Assembly (NCBI GenBank): GCA_964019425.1
Contig: OZ025846.1
Coordinates: 248,001 to 312,000, forward strand
DNA from: Flectonema sp. DT1601
Lineage: Eukaryota; Euglenozoa; Diplonemea; Diplonemida; Diplonemidae
Reading direction: 5' to 3'
DNA length: 64,000 nucleotides
The translations under genes and the position numbers were made by a program. The first letter of the stretch is position 1. The number at the start of each line of letters is the position of its first letter. Positions 41,628-53,700 of this stretch are shown piece after piece. The notes under the pieces were generated by a model, which ran no database searches, was not told the DNA's origin, and saw only the letters and a program-made list of their open reading frames with translations.

Positions 41628-42480
41628 AGTTGATATATGTAGTTTTGGGAGGAATATTTTTATTTTGTTTTCTCTTTTTTTTTTCTCTTTTCTCTCTCTT
41701 TTTTTTTTAAAAAAAAAAAAGAAAAAAAAAAAAAAAAAAAAAACAAAACGTACGATTATCTCCCAACGACCAACCATCCGACTCTTTTGTATTCAATACC
41801 CGTTTTATGTCCACAACAGCTTCACCTGTTGTTTTATGTGCTACTTTTATTAGAAATTATTATTAAAAAAAATTCAGAGCTTTTTTAAGTAATTGCAGTT
41901 ATCGTATTTTAAGGAAACAGCAACCTGTTGTTGTCAGGTAGCTTTTTAGGTTACAAAGTCAACGTTGAGAATGGATTGATTTCTCTTGTTGACACGTTGT
42001 AGGTATTTTTCTTTCTTCTCTTTCTATTGTACGTTAAGTCGTTTCTTAAAACAGTGCTCTTAAGTATTAAAAAGAAAGACACAGACATGTTGATAGTTTT
42101 TAACCTAAAAGACTACTCGTGAATCCGTTACAATTGTCTTCCTTTGCATTTGCCGTTCCACTTAAGTGAACGACAGCTGAGTGTTACTCCGACTATCAGT
42201 CTCTGAATTCATTATTTCGTTTTGTTTGTTGTTCGTTTTTTTTCATAGCCCCGTTTCGTCGCCTGTCTGTCTCGGGTTGTATTCTCTGAGGGGATTTGGT
42301 GCCATACTTCGATATTAAATATCGCTTTATTTTATATTATTTCTATTCATTAATTATCATTAATTTCCAATACATCCAGGGTGCTATCCTTCACCCCCCC
42401 CCGCCCCCCCCCCCCCACCAACTGTTGCTATCCCTTTTCTGAGATATTATCAATCAGAAATACGAAAACAGTCAAACGAC
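41628..42480. other. Intergenic, no gene recognised
   Basis: About 850 bp with T/A homopolymers near 41690-41745 and a C-rich tract at 42393-42416 (two C runs split by a G), about 65 bp upstream of the next ATG. The C tract could form a quadruplex on the minus strand. No RNA gene was seen. Confidence 0.6.
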
Positions 42481-43414
42481 ATGTCAGACGAGTTAAACTC
42501 GCATTCTAAGGAAGATGTTGAGGATGTCAATGGAGGTAACCTAGTAAGTCAATATTCATCGTTAAGAAATATGTTAAGTAAACAACAAGAAGAGCAATCA
42601 GAAGACGATGCTGAAGAAGACGAAGAATATGAAGAAAGCTGCAGTGGAGACGACTCTGAAGACGCGCTTGGAGGTACTCAAAAATATTCATCTCTTCGAA
42701 AGATGATGAGAGAAGACACATCAGCAGAGAAAGGTTCGAATAATTGCAGCGACTTCCTCGACAACAACAACAACACTACTAATATTAGTAATTCTAAAAT
42801 GCATAACAATAATGACACGATGCTTGTTGCATGTGACTTCCCCAGCAGCAGCGATGATGCGACCAGCACTCTAGAAGACGATATCATTCCTGATCCAGAG
42901 AATTTCCATTCTTACGATCCAGGTTTGTGTTTTTTCTTTTATTAAAAAATAACAATCACATAAAAACTCATAATATCAATCAACTAAAACAGGAACTATT
43001 ATTCGACTACATGACAAAGCTACTGTAATGGGAGCTCTGAATAACTATTGGTGTCCAAGTATAGAACCTCTTTGTGGAAATACAGGAGTGGTATGTAATT
43101 ATCTTCTACGAATAAAACAACTTGTCTTAATATGAAATACTAAAATTAATTAACAGGTTGTTCGACATCAAATAGATGCAGATGCATCATCTCAGAAGCT
43201 TCTGTTCGTACGTTTTGAAGTTAAAACTGCTTGTGCAGATGACGACTCATTTTTGATTATTTCTCACACATTTCCTCAATCAGCAGTTTCTTTTGTTTCT
43301 GCTCCTGAGTTGGATGGATCTCCTTCATTGGTTCACAATGTACGTCAGCCTAGTCCCGTTGGATCACAAATAATTCCTGGTAGAAATCTACCAGTCACAA
43401 TTGACGCTTCGTAG
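42481..43414 (+). CDS. Acidic 265-residue protein, three exons, unknown
   Basis: Exons are 42481-42922, 42993-43090 and 43157-43414; both junctions keep frame. Residues 1-~145 are acidic and disordered, with Glu/Asp runs and an Asn run. They contain a repeated motif, QYSSLRNML (~residue 25) and KYSSLRKMM (~residue 67), each followed by an acidic stretch. Residues ~147-265 look like a small beta fold: GTIIRLHDKATVMGAL, GNTGVVVRHQID, LLFVRFEV. This pattern is reminiscent of SH3-like/MIB-type barrels. The repeated YSSLR peptide is a candidate docking or phosphorylation motif. I do not recognise the family. Confidence 0.75.
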
Positions 43415-44023
43415 AATACTTTTTTATCTCACCTCCATTGTATTTGTAGCAACAATAAGTGAGGTCGTTTATTCACTCTAATGTTAAAACGACCAATGAG
43501 ACACATGTCGTGCTAACAAACCTATAAGAGTTTTGTAGCACAGTGATCTCTTTAAAAAAGAGTAGCATTGAATATGGCATTAACCCCCCGCCCTTTTTCT
43601 TAAAAAAGAAAAAAGGGAATGGTTTAAATACCATCACACAAATCTTAATGTCAGACTACTGCATCATCTCAGAGTGAGATTTCCTCTGAGGTAGTGTGGC
43701 TGATGTGATGTGTGAAAGAAGGAATGTAATCCTGATGGATAGCAGTCGTTGTCTCGGACGGATTTGTGAAAAAAAAAAAAAAAAAAAAAAGTTTCGTTCG
43801 AGTGATTATTTGAAAAGGAAAAAAAAAAAAAAAAAAAAATATTAACCTCCGTTCGCTCTTACGTGTTCTCGTTGTTTATTTTAGTAGAAGAATGCGTGTT
43901 TTTTTTTTCTTTCTTTTTTCTTAGGACATGTTGTCCATCTTTTTCTTGTGAGTTCCGTGCTACTTGTCTAGCCATGGAACTGCATGATTCACTGCCAATC
44001 TGACATCGGATTTTCGAAGGGGG

Positions 44024-44054
<31 letters not shown>

Positions 44055-45909
44055 ATGCACCCTCAAGGCACATTAAACAGTTGTGACCATCTTCCCTACT
44101 TACATCCCTTTTTTAAAAAAAAAAAAAAAAAAAAGTAACAAACAGGCCGATTGAAGACTTTGCCGATATTGATGTCTCCTTTTTATTATCATTCCTGTTT
44201 TACAATTGTACTAATAAGATTATTGTTGCAGCTAATAAATAATGAAGACGTTTTTTTTTTTTTTGTTACACAACTAAAAGAACAAGTTCTGTTACTGTTT
44301 TTATAGCAACTTATTATCAAACTTCTTACCTTGACTTCTCGCTGAGGAGGGATTGAGGTGAGGAGTTTTTTTTTTTTTTGCTGGAAGAAAAAAAAAAAAA
44401 ATAATTTCAAACTTGAAAAACAGTTGTTTTTCAAGATGATGTCTTCCATGTTTTTTTTTTGTAGTCGTATTATTATGAAGAAAAGAGAATGGAAAAAAAA
44501 AAAAAAAAAAAAAAAAAATGCTATCCGAAGAGCAGTCGATTGATGCTGTTATTGTACTTTCTGTTTTTTCTGTTTTTTTTTTTCTTCTTCCATTTCAAAA
44601 AATCTTTTGCGTTCTGACATAATGGATTTGTAGGACAGAACCCGTTTTTTTGAATATCAGCTCGCCTGACATAATAATTGTAGGAATTTTCAGAGATGTA
44701 CGAACCTTCTTTCTGTCTTTTGTAGTTCCCCCATTCACCCTTTCTGATTGCAGTTTTATCAAAAAAAAAAATCTAAATCTTTCTTTCGGTTAACACATCA
44801 ACTAGTTTACTGTAAGAATTCAAAAAAAAAAAAAAAAAAAAAAAAATATACCTTCCCAATAGTGGTCATGATTGTGGTTCTATCCATTCAGTATCGACAC
44901 TAGGTAAGTCGGTTCACAGACAATTGTCCCGCCTCATATGTTGATGCTTAGCAAGAGTCCCTTTTTTTTTTTTTTTTCTTCTTCCCTTTATACCAGCTCT
45001 TTTGTTTATAACGTTTGTAGCTGTGGCTTGCCAACTTTATTGTTGTAACTTGTGAAGGGAAAAAAAAAAAAAAAAAAACAAAAAAAAAACAAACAAAACA
45101 AAAAAAAACAAGTGAAAAAACATGTTATTTTTTGAGAAAAAGTTGAAAAAAGTTCCTTCTGTCCTTTTGTTTCTCACCAAATGCCCTGACTACATGGGGG
45201 AGGAAAAAAAAAAAAAAAAAAAAAAAATAAAGAAAAAAAGGACGTAAAATCCGACTGTAAGGTAAGTCAACCGCTTTGTGGTAATTTTTTTGTGTTTTTG
45301 TGCGTTTTTTTTTGAAAAAAAGTGAATTTCTGTTTTCCCTTTCCCATTCTTTCACTCTCTCACTACCCTCCTCCACTTGTTCCTTAATCCCATAATCCAA
45401 TTAGTTTTTCAAACATAGTTACGTGAAAGCGTCCGATTCCGTGTTGTTGGTTTAACGTACGACAGCTTACTATTCCTTGAAGGCCTCTCATAGCACCTCA
45501 CCACTCAGATAGGAGTAGTTGTGTAATACTGTTCTAGCTTTCACCTTGAACTGCTATCATTGTTTATAGTCAGCTGTTTGTAACGTTTTAACACCCGTGG
45601 AGTAGGACCATTCCTTTTTCTTTTTTTTAAATTTTTTTTTTTTTTAATTTTTTTTTTTTTTTTTTTTTTTTTCCCCCTTCTTCTTTTGTCCAGTTCCATG
45701 GGGGAAAAAAAAAAAAAAAAAAAAAAAGAGTGAGAAGTTCCTTTGATATGTTTCTTCTCTTGCAGTCGGACGGGGCGGGTTTTGAATATTTTGTCAACTT
45801 CATCGTTGCACTGTTTTCAGTTTCTCGAAATAAGAACTCCCTTGCCAGATTTATTTTGTTTATCCAACTGTGAGAAATAAATAAGGGAACGATCTCATCT
45901 TGTTGAGGG

Positions 45910-45942
<33 letters not shown>

Positions 45943-46123
45943 AAGTCAGCCTGGGACTTCAGTAATTTCCCTACTAGTGATTCGTTACTGCAGCAATACA
46001 GTTTTATAAGGTACCCATTGTAATTAATTAAAACTAATTTATATATTCAAGTATTCTTCACACAAAAACAATGCCGTACACAAAGGAGATGGATACCTGA
46101 CTTATCTATTATCCTTTCTACAG

Positions 46124-46159
<36 letters not shown>

Positions 46160-46171
46160 TTTAAACGAAAA
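43415..46171. other. 2.7-kb homopolymer-rich gene desert
   Basis: Non-coding sequence with more than ten A-runs of about 15-38 nt and several T-runs, often as T-run then A-run pairs. Between them are unique segments of 60-150 bp. No tRNA, rRNA or snRNA was recognised, and open frames here are only Phe/Lys-rich shadows. It presumably includes the 3' UTR of the acidic-protein gene and the promoter of the rlmN gene. Confidence 0.65.
46124..46157 (+). promoter_or_regulatory. Poly(A) tract just upstream of the rlmN start codon
   Basis: About 34 consecutive A follow tttctacag directly and end 14 bp before the ATG. If tacag is a 3' splice or trans-splice site, the mRNA leader would be almost entirely poly(A). 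It may equally be simple homopolymer expansion of the kind seen throughout the region. Confidence 0.4.
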
Positions 46172-47410
46172 ATGTCAGGAAGTGAACGTCCTCCTCTAGA
46201 CCCATGCAGTATATTTGATTTGCCTGTACTAACTGAAGCATTGGGTAGTCTTGGAAAGAACGCCGACCACGCGAGAACTATTCAAAAACACGCACTTAAG
46301 AATCATGGTAGACCTTGGGAAGAAGTAAGTGAAGGACAAGACCTCCCAAAAGCAGTCATCCAAATGTTAAAAGAGGGATTTGTTAGAACAACAAGTAAAG
46401 TTGTTGAACGAAGAGAAAGCAAAGACGGAACAATAAAAATGGTCGTCCAACTTCAAGACGGTCTTGAAGTAGAAACTGTTGTAATCCCAATGTCACCTGG
46501 ATACGCCACGATCTGTATTTCAAGTCAAGTTGGTTGCGCAATGGGTTGTACTTTCTGTGCTACTGGAATGCTTGGTTTGAAAGGATCACTTACGGCTGGT
46601 GAAATCGTTGAACAAATCGTCCACGCGAGAGATGCTTGTCCAAAAGGAAACATTCGGAATGTTGTATTTATGGGTATGGGTGAACCTCTTATGAATTATG
46701 ATGCTGTTTTAACATCTTGTTGTACGTTGACAGATCAAAAAACTTTTTCAATGCCGTCATCCAGCATCACTATTAGTACTGTTGGTGTTGTCTCAGCCAT
46801 TAGAAGACTTGCTAGAGATGCTCCTTGGGTTAGACTCGCTTTCTCATTACATTCACCTGATCAGAATGATCGTAAAGTAATAATTCCATCAGCTAACAAG
46901 TACCCACTCGGTGATATTATATCTGCTATTGAATACTTCAGTGAAAAGAGTGGATCTCGTGTGATGATTGAGTACACAGTCTTACAAGGTACTAATGCTT
47001 CAGAGAGTCACGCTGAAGCCGTCGGTAAACTCCTTGAAGGAAAACAAGTTGTTGTAAATTTAATCCCGTACAACCCAACCTCTGTTAGTGAAGCTTATCA
47101 AGTTCCGCCACCAGAGGTTGTGGAGTCGATGTGGCAAATCTTAGTTAAAAAATATAAAATAAAAACAACGATTAGACAGCAACACGGTGTTGATATTGGC
47201 GGTGCTTGCGGTCAACTCGCATTTCAACGCGAAGGAGGAACAGTACTACCAGATATGGAAGCGTATGCTAATAAACCAAAAACAAGTAATCAGAAAAACG
47301 TTAAAAATAAGACTGTTTCCAAGAACACTACAGAAAATAACAATCAACAGATTGTTATTTTCGTTCTGATCGTCGTCTTTGCTTGGTTCTCACTCAACTA
47401 TGTTCAGTAG
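46172..47410 (+). CDS. rlmN: RlmN-type radical-SAM RNA methyltransferase, tail-anchored
   Basis: 412 residues, no intron. RlmN makes 2-methyladenosine in 23S rRNA (A2503) and some tRNAs (A37), using a 4Fe-4S cluster and a methylated-Cys intermediate. The radical-SAM motif CAMGCTFC gives cluster ligands Cys122, Cys126 and Cys129. The two mechanistic Cys are present at ~115 (ATICISS) and ~346 (GGACGQL). MGMGEP and the SAM-binding strand are also intact, so the enzyme should be active. After the catalytic domain comes a polar Asn/Lys linker and then a hydrophobic C-terminal helix, IVIFVLIVVFAWFSL, ending four residues later. This would make it a tail-anchored protein facing the cytosol. No N-terminal organelle presequence is obvious. 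Confidence 0.9.
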   Translation: MSGSERPPLDPCSIFDLPVLTEALGSLGKNADHARTIQKHALKNHGRPWEEVSEGQDLPKAVIQMLKEGFVRTTSKVVERRESKDGTIKMVVQLQDGLEVETVVIPMSPGYATICISSQVGCAMGCTFCATGMLGLKGSLTAGEIVEQIVHARDACPKGNIRNVVFMGMGEPLMNYDAVLTSCCTLTDQKTFSMPSSSITISTVGVVSAIRRLARDAPWVRLAFSLHSPDQNDRKVIIPSANKYPLGDIISAIEYFSEKSGSRVMIEYTVLQGTNASESHAEAVGKLLEGKQVVVNLIPYNPTSVSEAYQVPPPEVVESMWQILVKKYKIKTTIRQQHGVDIGGACGQLAFQREGGTVLPDMEAYANKPKTSNQKNVKNKTVSKNTTENNNQQIVIFVLIVVFAWFSLNYVQ

Positions 47411-47723
47411 CCGCAAGCGGTTCTTCATAACTTATTAATTTATTTTTTCTTTTTCTAACCCTCATGTTGTTACTGTCGTCGCGCTTATTTATCAGCTGCA
47501 ATGCGCCGTTTTTTTGTCCAAAATATACGCGGACAGATATCATGTTTGTCTGCCATCAGCTAGTTTCGTTCAGCAACCAAATATTATTATTATGATCCAC
47601 AATATTCTTTTCATCTCTTCTCAACAGGTCAAGAAACCATCATGTATACTTTTAATAGTCAAGCTTCACGTATCAATGTGATGCATTAAATATATTTACA
47701 CAGTGAGGTCATAAATAAGAAAC
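47411..47723. other. Short intergenic spacer
   Basis: 313 bp between the rlmN stop and the ATG of the RNF213-like gene, with the same strand on both sides. Nothing is recognised beyond AT-rich sequence. Confidence 0.6.
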
Positions 47724-50700
47724 ATGGACCCCGATAGGTATGCTGCCGCACTCCGAGCAGCAGGTGGAGACAGAGGAAGTCTAAGCGACTGGTATACTTT
47801 ATTGATGTTGACCAACGTATCAGAGAATCAAATAATTCAAGAAAAGAGTGAACGGCATCAATCAACCGATGACCTTTGGACTCAAGTGTTGTCCTACGCG
47901 GAGGAACATCTAAAATCCGCAGACCTCAAGACGATGTTGGCTACTGTTGTTGCTGTAGAAACATTACGACAAACAGAATACATTGGACAATCGACAACTC
48001 CTCTGAATGCTGTTGGTGCTGTCGTTGAACTTTGCCTAAGACACAGCGACTCGAGTAAAGTTCCAAATTTCCAAGACATCGACAGAATAGTATTCGGTTC
48101 TCAGGCTGGAGAACCACCAACCAGTCCAAGCAACGCCTCTACTCCATTAAAAGATAAAATAGAAAAGTGTCTCACCAGTTGGATACCAAAACTTCCTCTA
48201 ACCACAGCAGGTGCCTCAGCATATCGAAGAGTGTTGGAAGTACTAAATTATTTATTTAATAGGTCACCATCATTGTCAACATCGTATTTAGAGGCAACGA
48301 TGCAAAAACTACTCACCTACGATCCGTATCGGTGTTCTCTACTTCAGATGAATATTGGAAGGAAAGTTTTTCATTCTTTTGTGACAACTTTTTTTAAGAA
48401 ACATACAAATTCATACCTACCTGTTGAAGAGGCTCTGCAAACACTAAAACTAATGGCGTCTTCTGGTAACGATGATGAGTTAGAGACGGCAATGCATGCA
48501 TCTGTAGTCGGGTGGTGGTCATGTCCTGAATGTGACTTTTACATCGAATCAACCTCCAGAGGAATGTTAATTACATACAGAGGATGGCCTGATAAGGTTA
48601 TATCAACTGGTGTGCTCCAACTTGCGACAGGTCCTGCTGGATCTTCTCAGGGAGTGCCAGGCTGCAGTAATCCAAATGCCAATCCAGCATTTAGCTGTTT
48701 GATTGAAGGTTTTACATCGACTGACAACACTTTAAACAGAACTATCTCAGTATGCAGCAATAGTGGAATGGAATCACCCAGAGGAGGTGGAGTTCGACGA
48801 CACTCATCTATGAGAGGGTCTGCTATAAGTACTTCATTTAATACCAATGACATCTCTTCATCAACAGATATGATGCTCCGACCTGTTAGGAAGTATGTTT
48901 ATATTGAAATAAATCCTCGAGAACAGAACTCCTTATCAACCTACATTCAGGTTGATGATTCGGACAATGCGAACAATCTCCCAAAACATGTTATTTGCCA
49001 ACGCGATGCTATCGCTTCTGAGGGACGTATACTTCAAATGGTCAGAGTCTTGGAATCTATTTTAAAGAGTGCGATATCTTTACGACCTCCTTCAAATCGA
49101 CTTGAAGATGATTTATATGTTACTTTTACATCAATTCCAGAATTAGCAACCGCTTTCCTAAAACACCTAACGACAATAGGAGGTGATCTCATTCGTAATA
49201 CTGATGATCTTGGGTCACAAGTGCCATTGGTTAATTATAACACTGAGTCTTTAGCTATATTTTTTCATGCCGCATGTAGGGCTGATGAACGTAAAAGAAG
49301 AAGGTTGTTTGATTTGTATTTTCCCAGGATGGCTGAATCTAAATCATTTTCATCACTCTTGGCAACCGTTGGAACTATTTTGTGTTGTGGTATGCAAAGT
49401 GAACCGAAAGGAAATCAAGCGAATTTAATCGTGAATTTGATAAAGAAAATCATCTCAAACACCTACCACACTGGAGTTGGATTGGATCCCGGCTCACCAA
49501 TCTCAATATTGTCATCGCTGTCGGCTACCTACAGAAATGAATACGACGGTTGTTGGTCATTACAATGCAAGTCAGATGCTACAATACTCTTAGATTGCAT
49601 TATTATTTGTGGTAGTCTAGTATGGGTTAACGCTCCCACATTGGGCTCTGTATCATACACTCCGTTGTTTAAATACACAGACCACTCTTTAGTTATATTT
49701 CTCGAACCTCGACAAAACAGATGTCTCGAATTGACTACAACTAACACGTCACCGTCATTGGCTGCTAAAAGGAAATCTTCTTCGAGGAAATTCAATATAC
49801 CAATTGAAGATCCAACTCCTTGGATAGTTGTTAATGGATTGCTTAATGGAAAACAGTGTATTCTAAGAAGAGAACCATCAAGAAGAACAACAACGACACC
49901 AACAGCAACGCCATTCATCGGATGGAGGTTCACTGCTTTGCAATACTGTTCGTTAGAACTCGAGACTATGATTTCAACGAGTAGTTCTGTTCTACTCGAG
50001 GTTCTTGGAAGGACAAGAGGAAGAGAATCAACGGTACTTCACGCTATAAAGCTTATCTTTAAAAGAGATGGTGATGGTACTCCTCAAGACCGACTGATGC
50101 TTCGACTTTGGGAATGCTGCTGCCAACAACTAGTCAGTACCATCGCTCATCAAAACACTACCGTCAAACATCTCGACGACTACATCCTCGGACCTGTTTC
50201 TGAATGGCTATCAGATTCAAGTGTAAGTGAACAGTTATTTTCAGGGAGCTCATGTGACTCGATTCAGAGAAGTGCATATCAAATAGCTCTCTCAGCTTAC
50301 TTTGATGCTCGTCCATTAGCATGGAACGAACCCCCAGTTGAGAATAAACTACTCTCCATACTGGTAGACGAGGCATACGACGGTGCTGTTGGTTTCTTAA
50401 AAGCTTCAAAAAATGCTGTCGAAAGTCTCAAACGACGTCTCTCGAGTAGTGAGATTGACATCCAGACTTATGAAAAAATAGCTGTAAAAAATGACTACAG
50501 GAATATACATATATCGAATGGGATTTCGTTTTCAGATAAAAGCGGAAGTGGAAAGGATACGTTTCCTGACACTTATAAGCAAACTCTGTTGAAAATACAA
50601 CATATTCACACGATGTTATCATTTTTAGTGGAATCTTGGAATGTCACTGCTGCTGCGACCCTTCAAGAGCAAATAGCCAGAGTTTTGAGTGACCATGCTA

Positions 50701-53700
50701 CTCTTCAGTTAAGGGTTATGTTATCACTTTCTGAAACAGCTTCAGAAAAACTTGGTATTGTTTTAGACAGAAGGGAAGTTGCTTTGAGTTACATCGTGAC
50801 AGCGTTCTTTAAGAAACGAGGATCAGTTCCTCTTGATCAGTTGAGTGATACTCTCAATAATATTAAATTTGAAATATCGAATATAAAAATTACGGATTGC
50901 ATCGCAAAGTGTTTTCCAACCGACATGATTGATGATACGGCAGACTTAAGTAATCGACATGCTCAGGCTGAGATAAAACTTTTATTAGATTTTGGATGTG
51001 AACCGAAAGTCGCTGAAGAACTAGTTCTGTCAGCTATTCCGTTGTCAATCATACCAAAGATGTTGTGGGAGAGTTTTGGATCGTTGTTAGTCAATTCTGA
51101 GTCTCCAGAGTTGGTTTTGTCTGATGATTTCTTCACGGGTGATGAAGAGGAAATCTTATTCAACACTCAAAACCTTCTGGATCAAATCCCTCTTTCAAAA
51201 GCTTCCGCTGAGCTTCGTAAAATCTACGACATCTGCACTGAAGAAGGATGCCAATCAAAACCTTTAACAATTCTTAAAACAGTTCTCAGCTCACCTGATC
51301 TCATTGAGTTTACCAGACTTTCACCAGAAGCACAGAATGCTGGCCTTTCTGATGTCTTGGGTAACAGTAAGGATATCCAACACGCACACTTTCAATCATT
51401 TGTTAATAATATTACTTATTTAAATCCTTTTGTTAGGAGTACTGCAGAGTACAAGTCGGGGTATACAAATACACGACAACAATTACATCCGTTAAAGTGT
51501 AAAGAGTTCTGGGCTGAATTAGCTAGTGCGCTCTCGCATGAGGGAAGAGAGAGTGTTGACGTTGAGGGGATTTGTAGAAATATAAAAAAATTATCGACGA
51601 AAGATGAGATTAGAGCACTTGAGAAAATCCTCAGACAGCAACACGGAACGATTGATGTTCTGATTGAAACATGTGCTGCCCCGAAAACCATCATCATCAC
51701 CCTGCCAGGTACTGGAAAACCATCATTCGAATGTCACGTTAGTCTCGGTTCTGAAATTACTGTTAAGGATGGACCTCTGTACCAATCGTTGCTGTACCGA
51801 GCGACTCTTCAACAAGACATTTCAAAAGAAAAACTGTCGAAGTTTATAGCTGAGGCACGTGACGTTCTGAGGGTATTCTCACTAGCGGCTGTTTTATTTA
51901 CCGAAGGTCACGTTGAGTTCAGAAGTCGATGTATAAAGTTTCCCCACGACAAGTCTGAAACACTCGTTAAGCTATTAACACCTTTGAGAAAGAATTGGGG
52001 AACTTCTGTCTTTCTGAAGGCTTGTCAAGAATACAGAGAGCTGAGTTCAATTACCAGCAGTCAGTTGCTTAGAATGACTGATCTCATCCGACAGCATTGC
52101 CCCAGTAGTTTAGCATCTGATGATGATTTCTTAACACAGAATTGGAGAAAATCACGCCTTGATGAAAGATCAGCAGTAACCGGGGTAGAGTCATTTGAAG
52201 GCGCCAGTTCGATTCCTGATATAGAAGCAAAAACAACGAAATGTATTAGAAAAGGTTCTGCACCAACAGCATCAACTCCGGAACGACATCAAACTCTAAG
52301 AGATTCTCTCTCTTCGATATCAATTGATGGGAAGTTAGAAGTGTCTGGTACTTACACTGAGTCGTTGGGTTGTTACAAACGCGTTGGGGATAACGCTTCG
52401 GCGTATCCCGTGTCGGGAGGATGGGTTTTTTATAATAATTCTGGTGATAAAGTTCTCACTTCTATAACAACCCATTCTGATGTACTAAGACCTTGGGAAA
52501 TAAGTGACTGGATGATCAAGGGTGAACCTTACCCTTCGACAAAGAAACTCGTCCGACCAGACGCCAGGTACGATGATTGCCTAACAGAATCAAATGACGT
52601 GTCTACTAGAGAGTTAAATATCTCATTAACTGCAGCTGACTTAGCCATTCCAATAAGTGGTAGAGGAGAGTTGCACAGTTGTGTTGTTGGGCAACAGTTG
52701 TACATTACTCAGGTTGAAAAGTATTCATTGTGGGAATCACTCGGATTTGAATGTGGGATGAGAATAATCGCCATAAACAATCAACGATCAGCATCTGAGA
52801 TAATGAAAACTACTTTTGACGAATCACTGAACGGAACTCAAAGTGTGACGGTCACGGCTATTCGCGCATGGCTTTGGTCGGTTTGCTCACCAAATATAAT
52901 CACTTCAGCAAATGCAAAAACCGCAAAACGAGTTCGCTGTTCCAACACTTCAGCTATGGCACTATCACCAGCTCTTGGTGAGCTATTTCAATTTAAAGTT
53001 GAAGGAGATATCCAAGGCATGCGTGTTGGAATCGCTTCTCGTTCACTAGACGTAAACCTACCTGCGGATACCGGAGTAAATAAACAACTCGCATATTGGT
53101 ATTTACGAAGTGGTGTCATCCGCCATGGTGGTCAAGATATACTAAAGGCCCGCTCATTCCACGCAGGTGATGTAATTACGGTAAAGATTTGTGTTTCAAA
53201 GACAGATCCATCTGTTCGTTTGGTTTATTTCTATGTAAACGAATTGATTGCAACGCAAGATGGACAAACAGTTCAGATTCCACTTTCACGAACATCTGAA
53301 ACTCTTCGACCTGCTGCCTACATTCCATCTCTCGGAGGATCTGCCACCCTTCGATGTGGATCTCCATATCATTCAATAAGTAATTACTCTAAACTAACAG
53401 AGTGGTCAGAGAGCCGTAATTTACGATGTGTCATTTCTGCAGACAAATCATCCGTTTCTCGTGTCGCTAGTGTTTCTGGTATGTTTTGGGGTTTCTATTT
53501 TTTAAAAAAAAAAAAAAAAAACATCCGTTGGAACGTATAAAACACAAAACACAAACAGCTCCATCATATTGCATTGGTGAGAATTTCATGACCGGACCAG
53601 GTCCTCATCGATTTCAAGTTTGCATAAGTGGAAGTGATGACATTAGTGAGAATGTCTATTGTGGTGTTGCTTCTCCTGCTGTTCCATTTTCAGTCCATTC

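Noticed and set aside
43670-43750. Possible C/D-box snoRNA (tgatgtg ... ctgatgg)
   Set aside because: There is no terminal stem and no clear box D in the right place; it is too weak to list.
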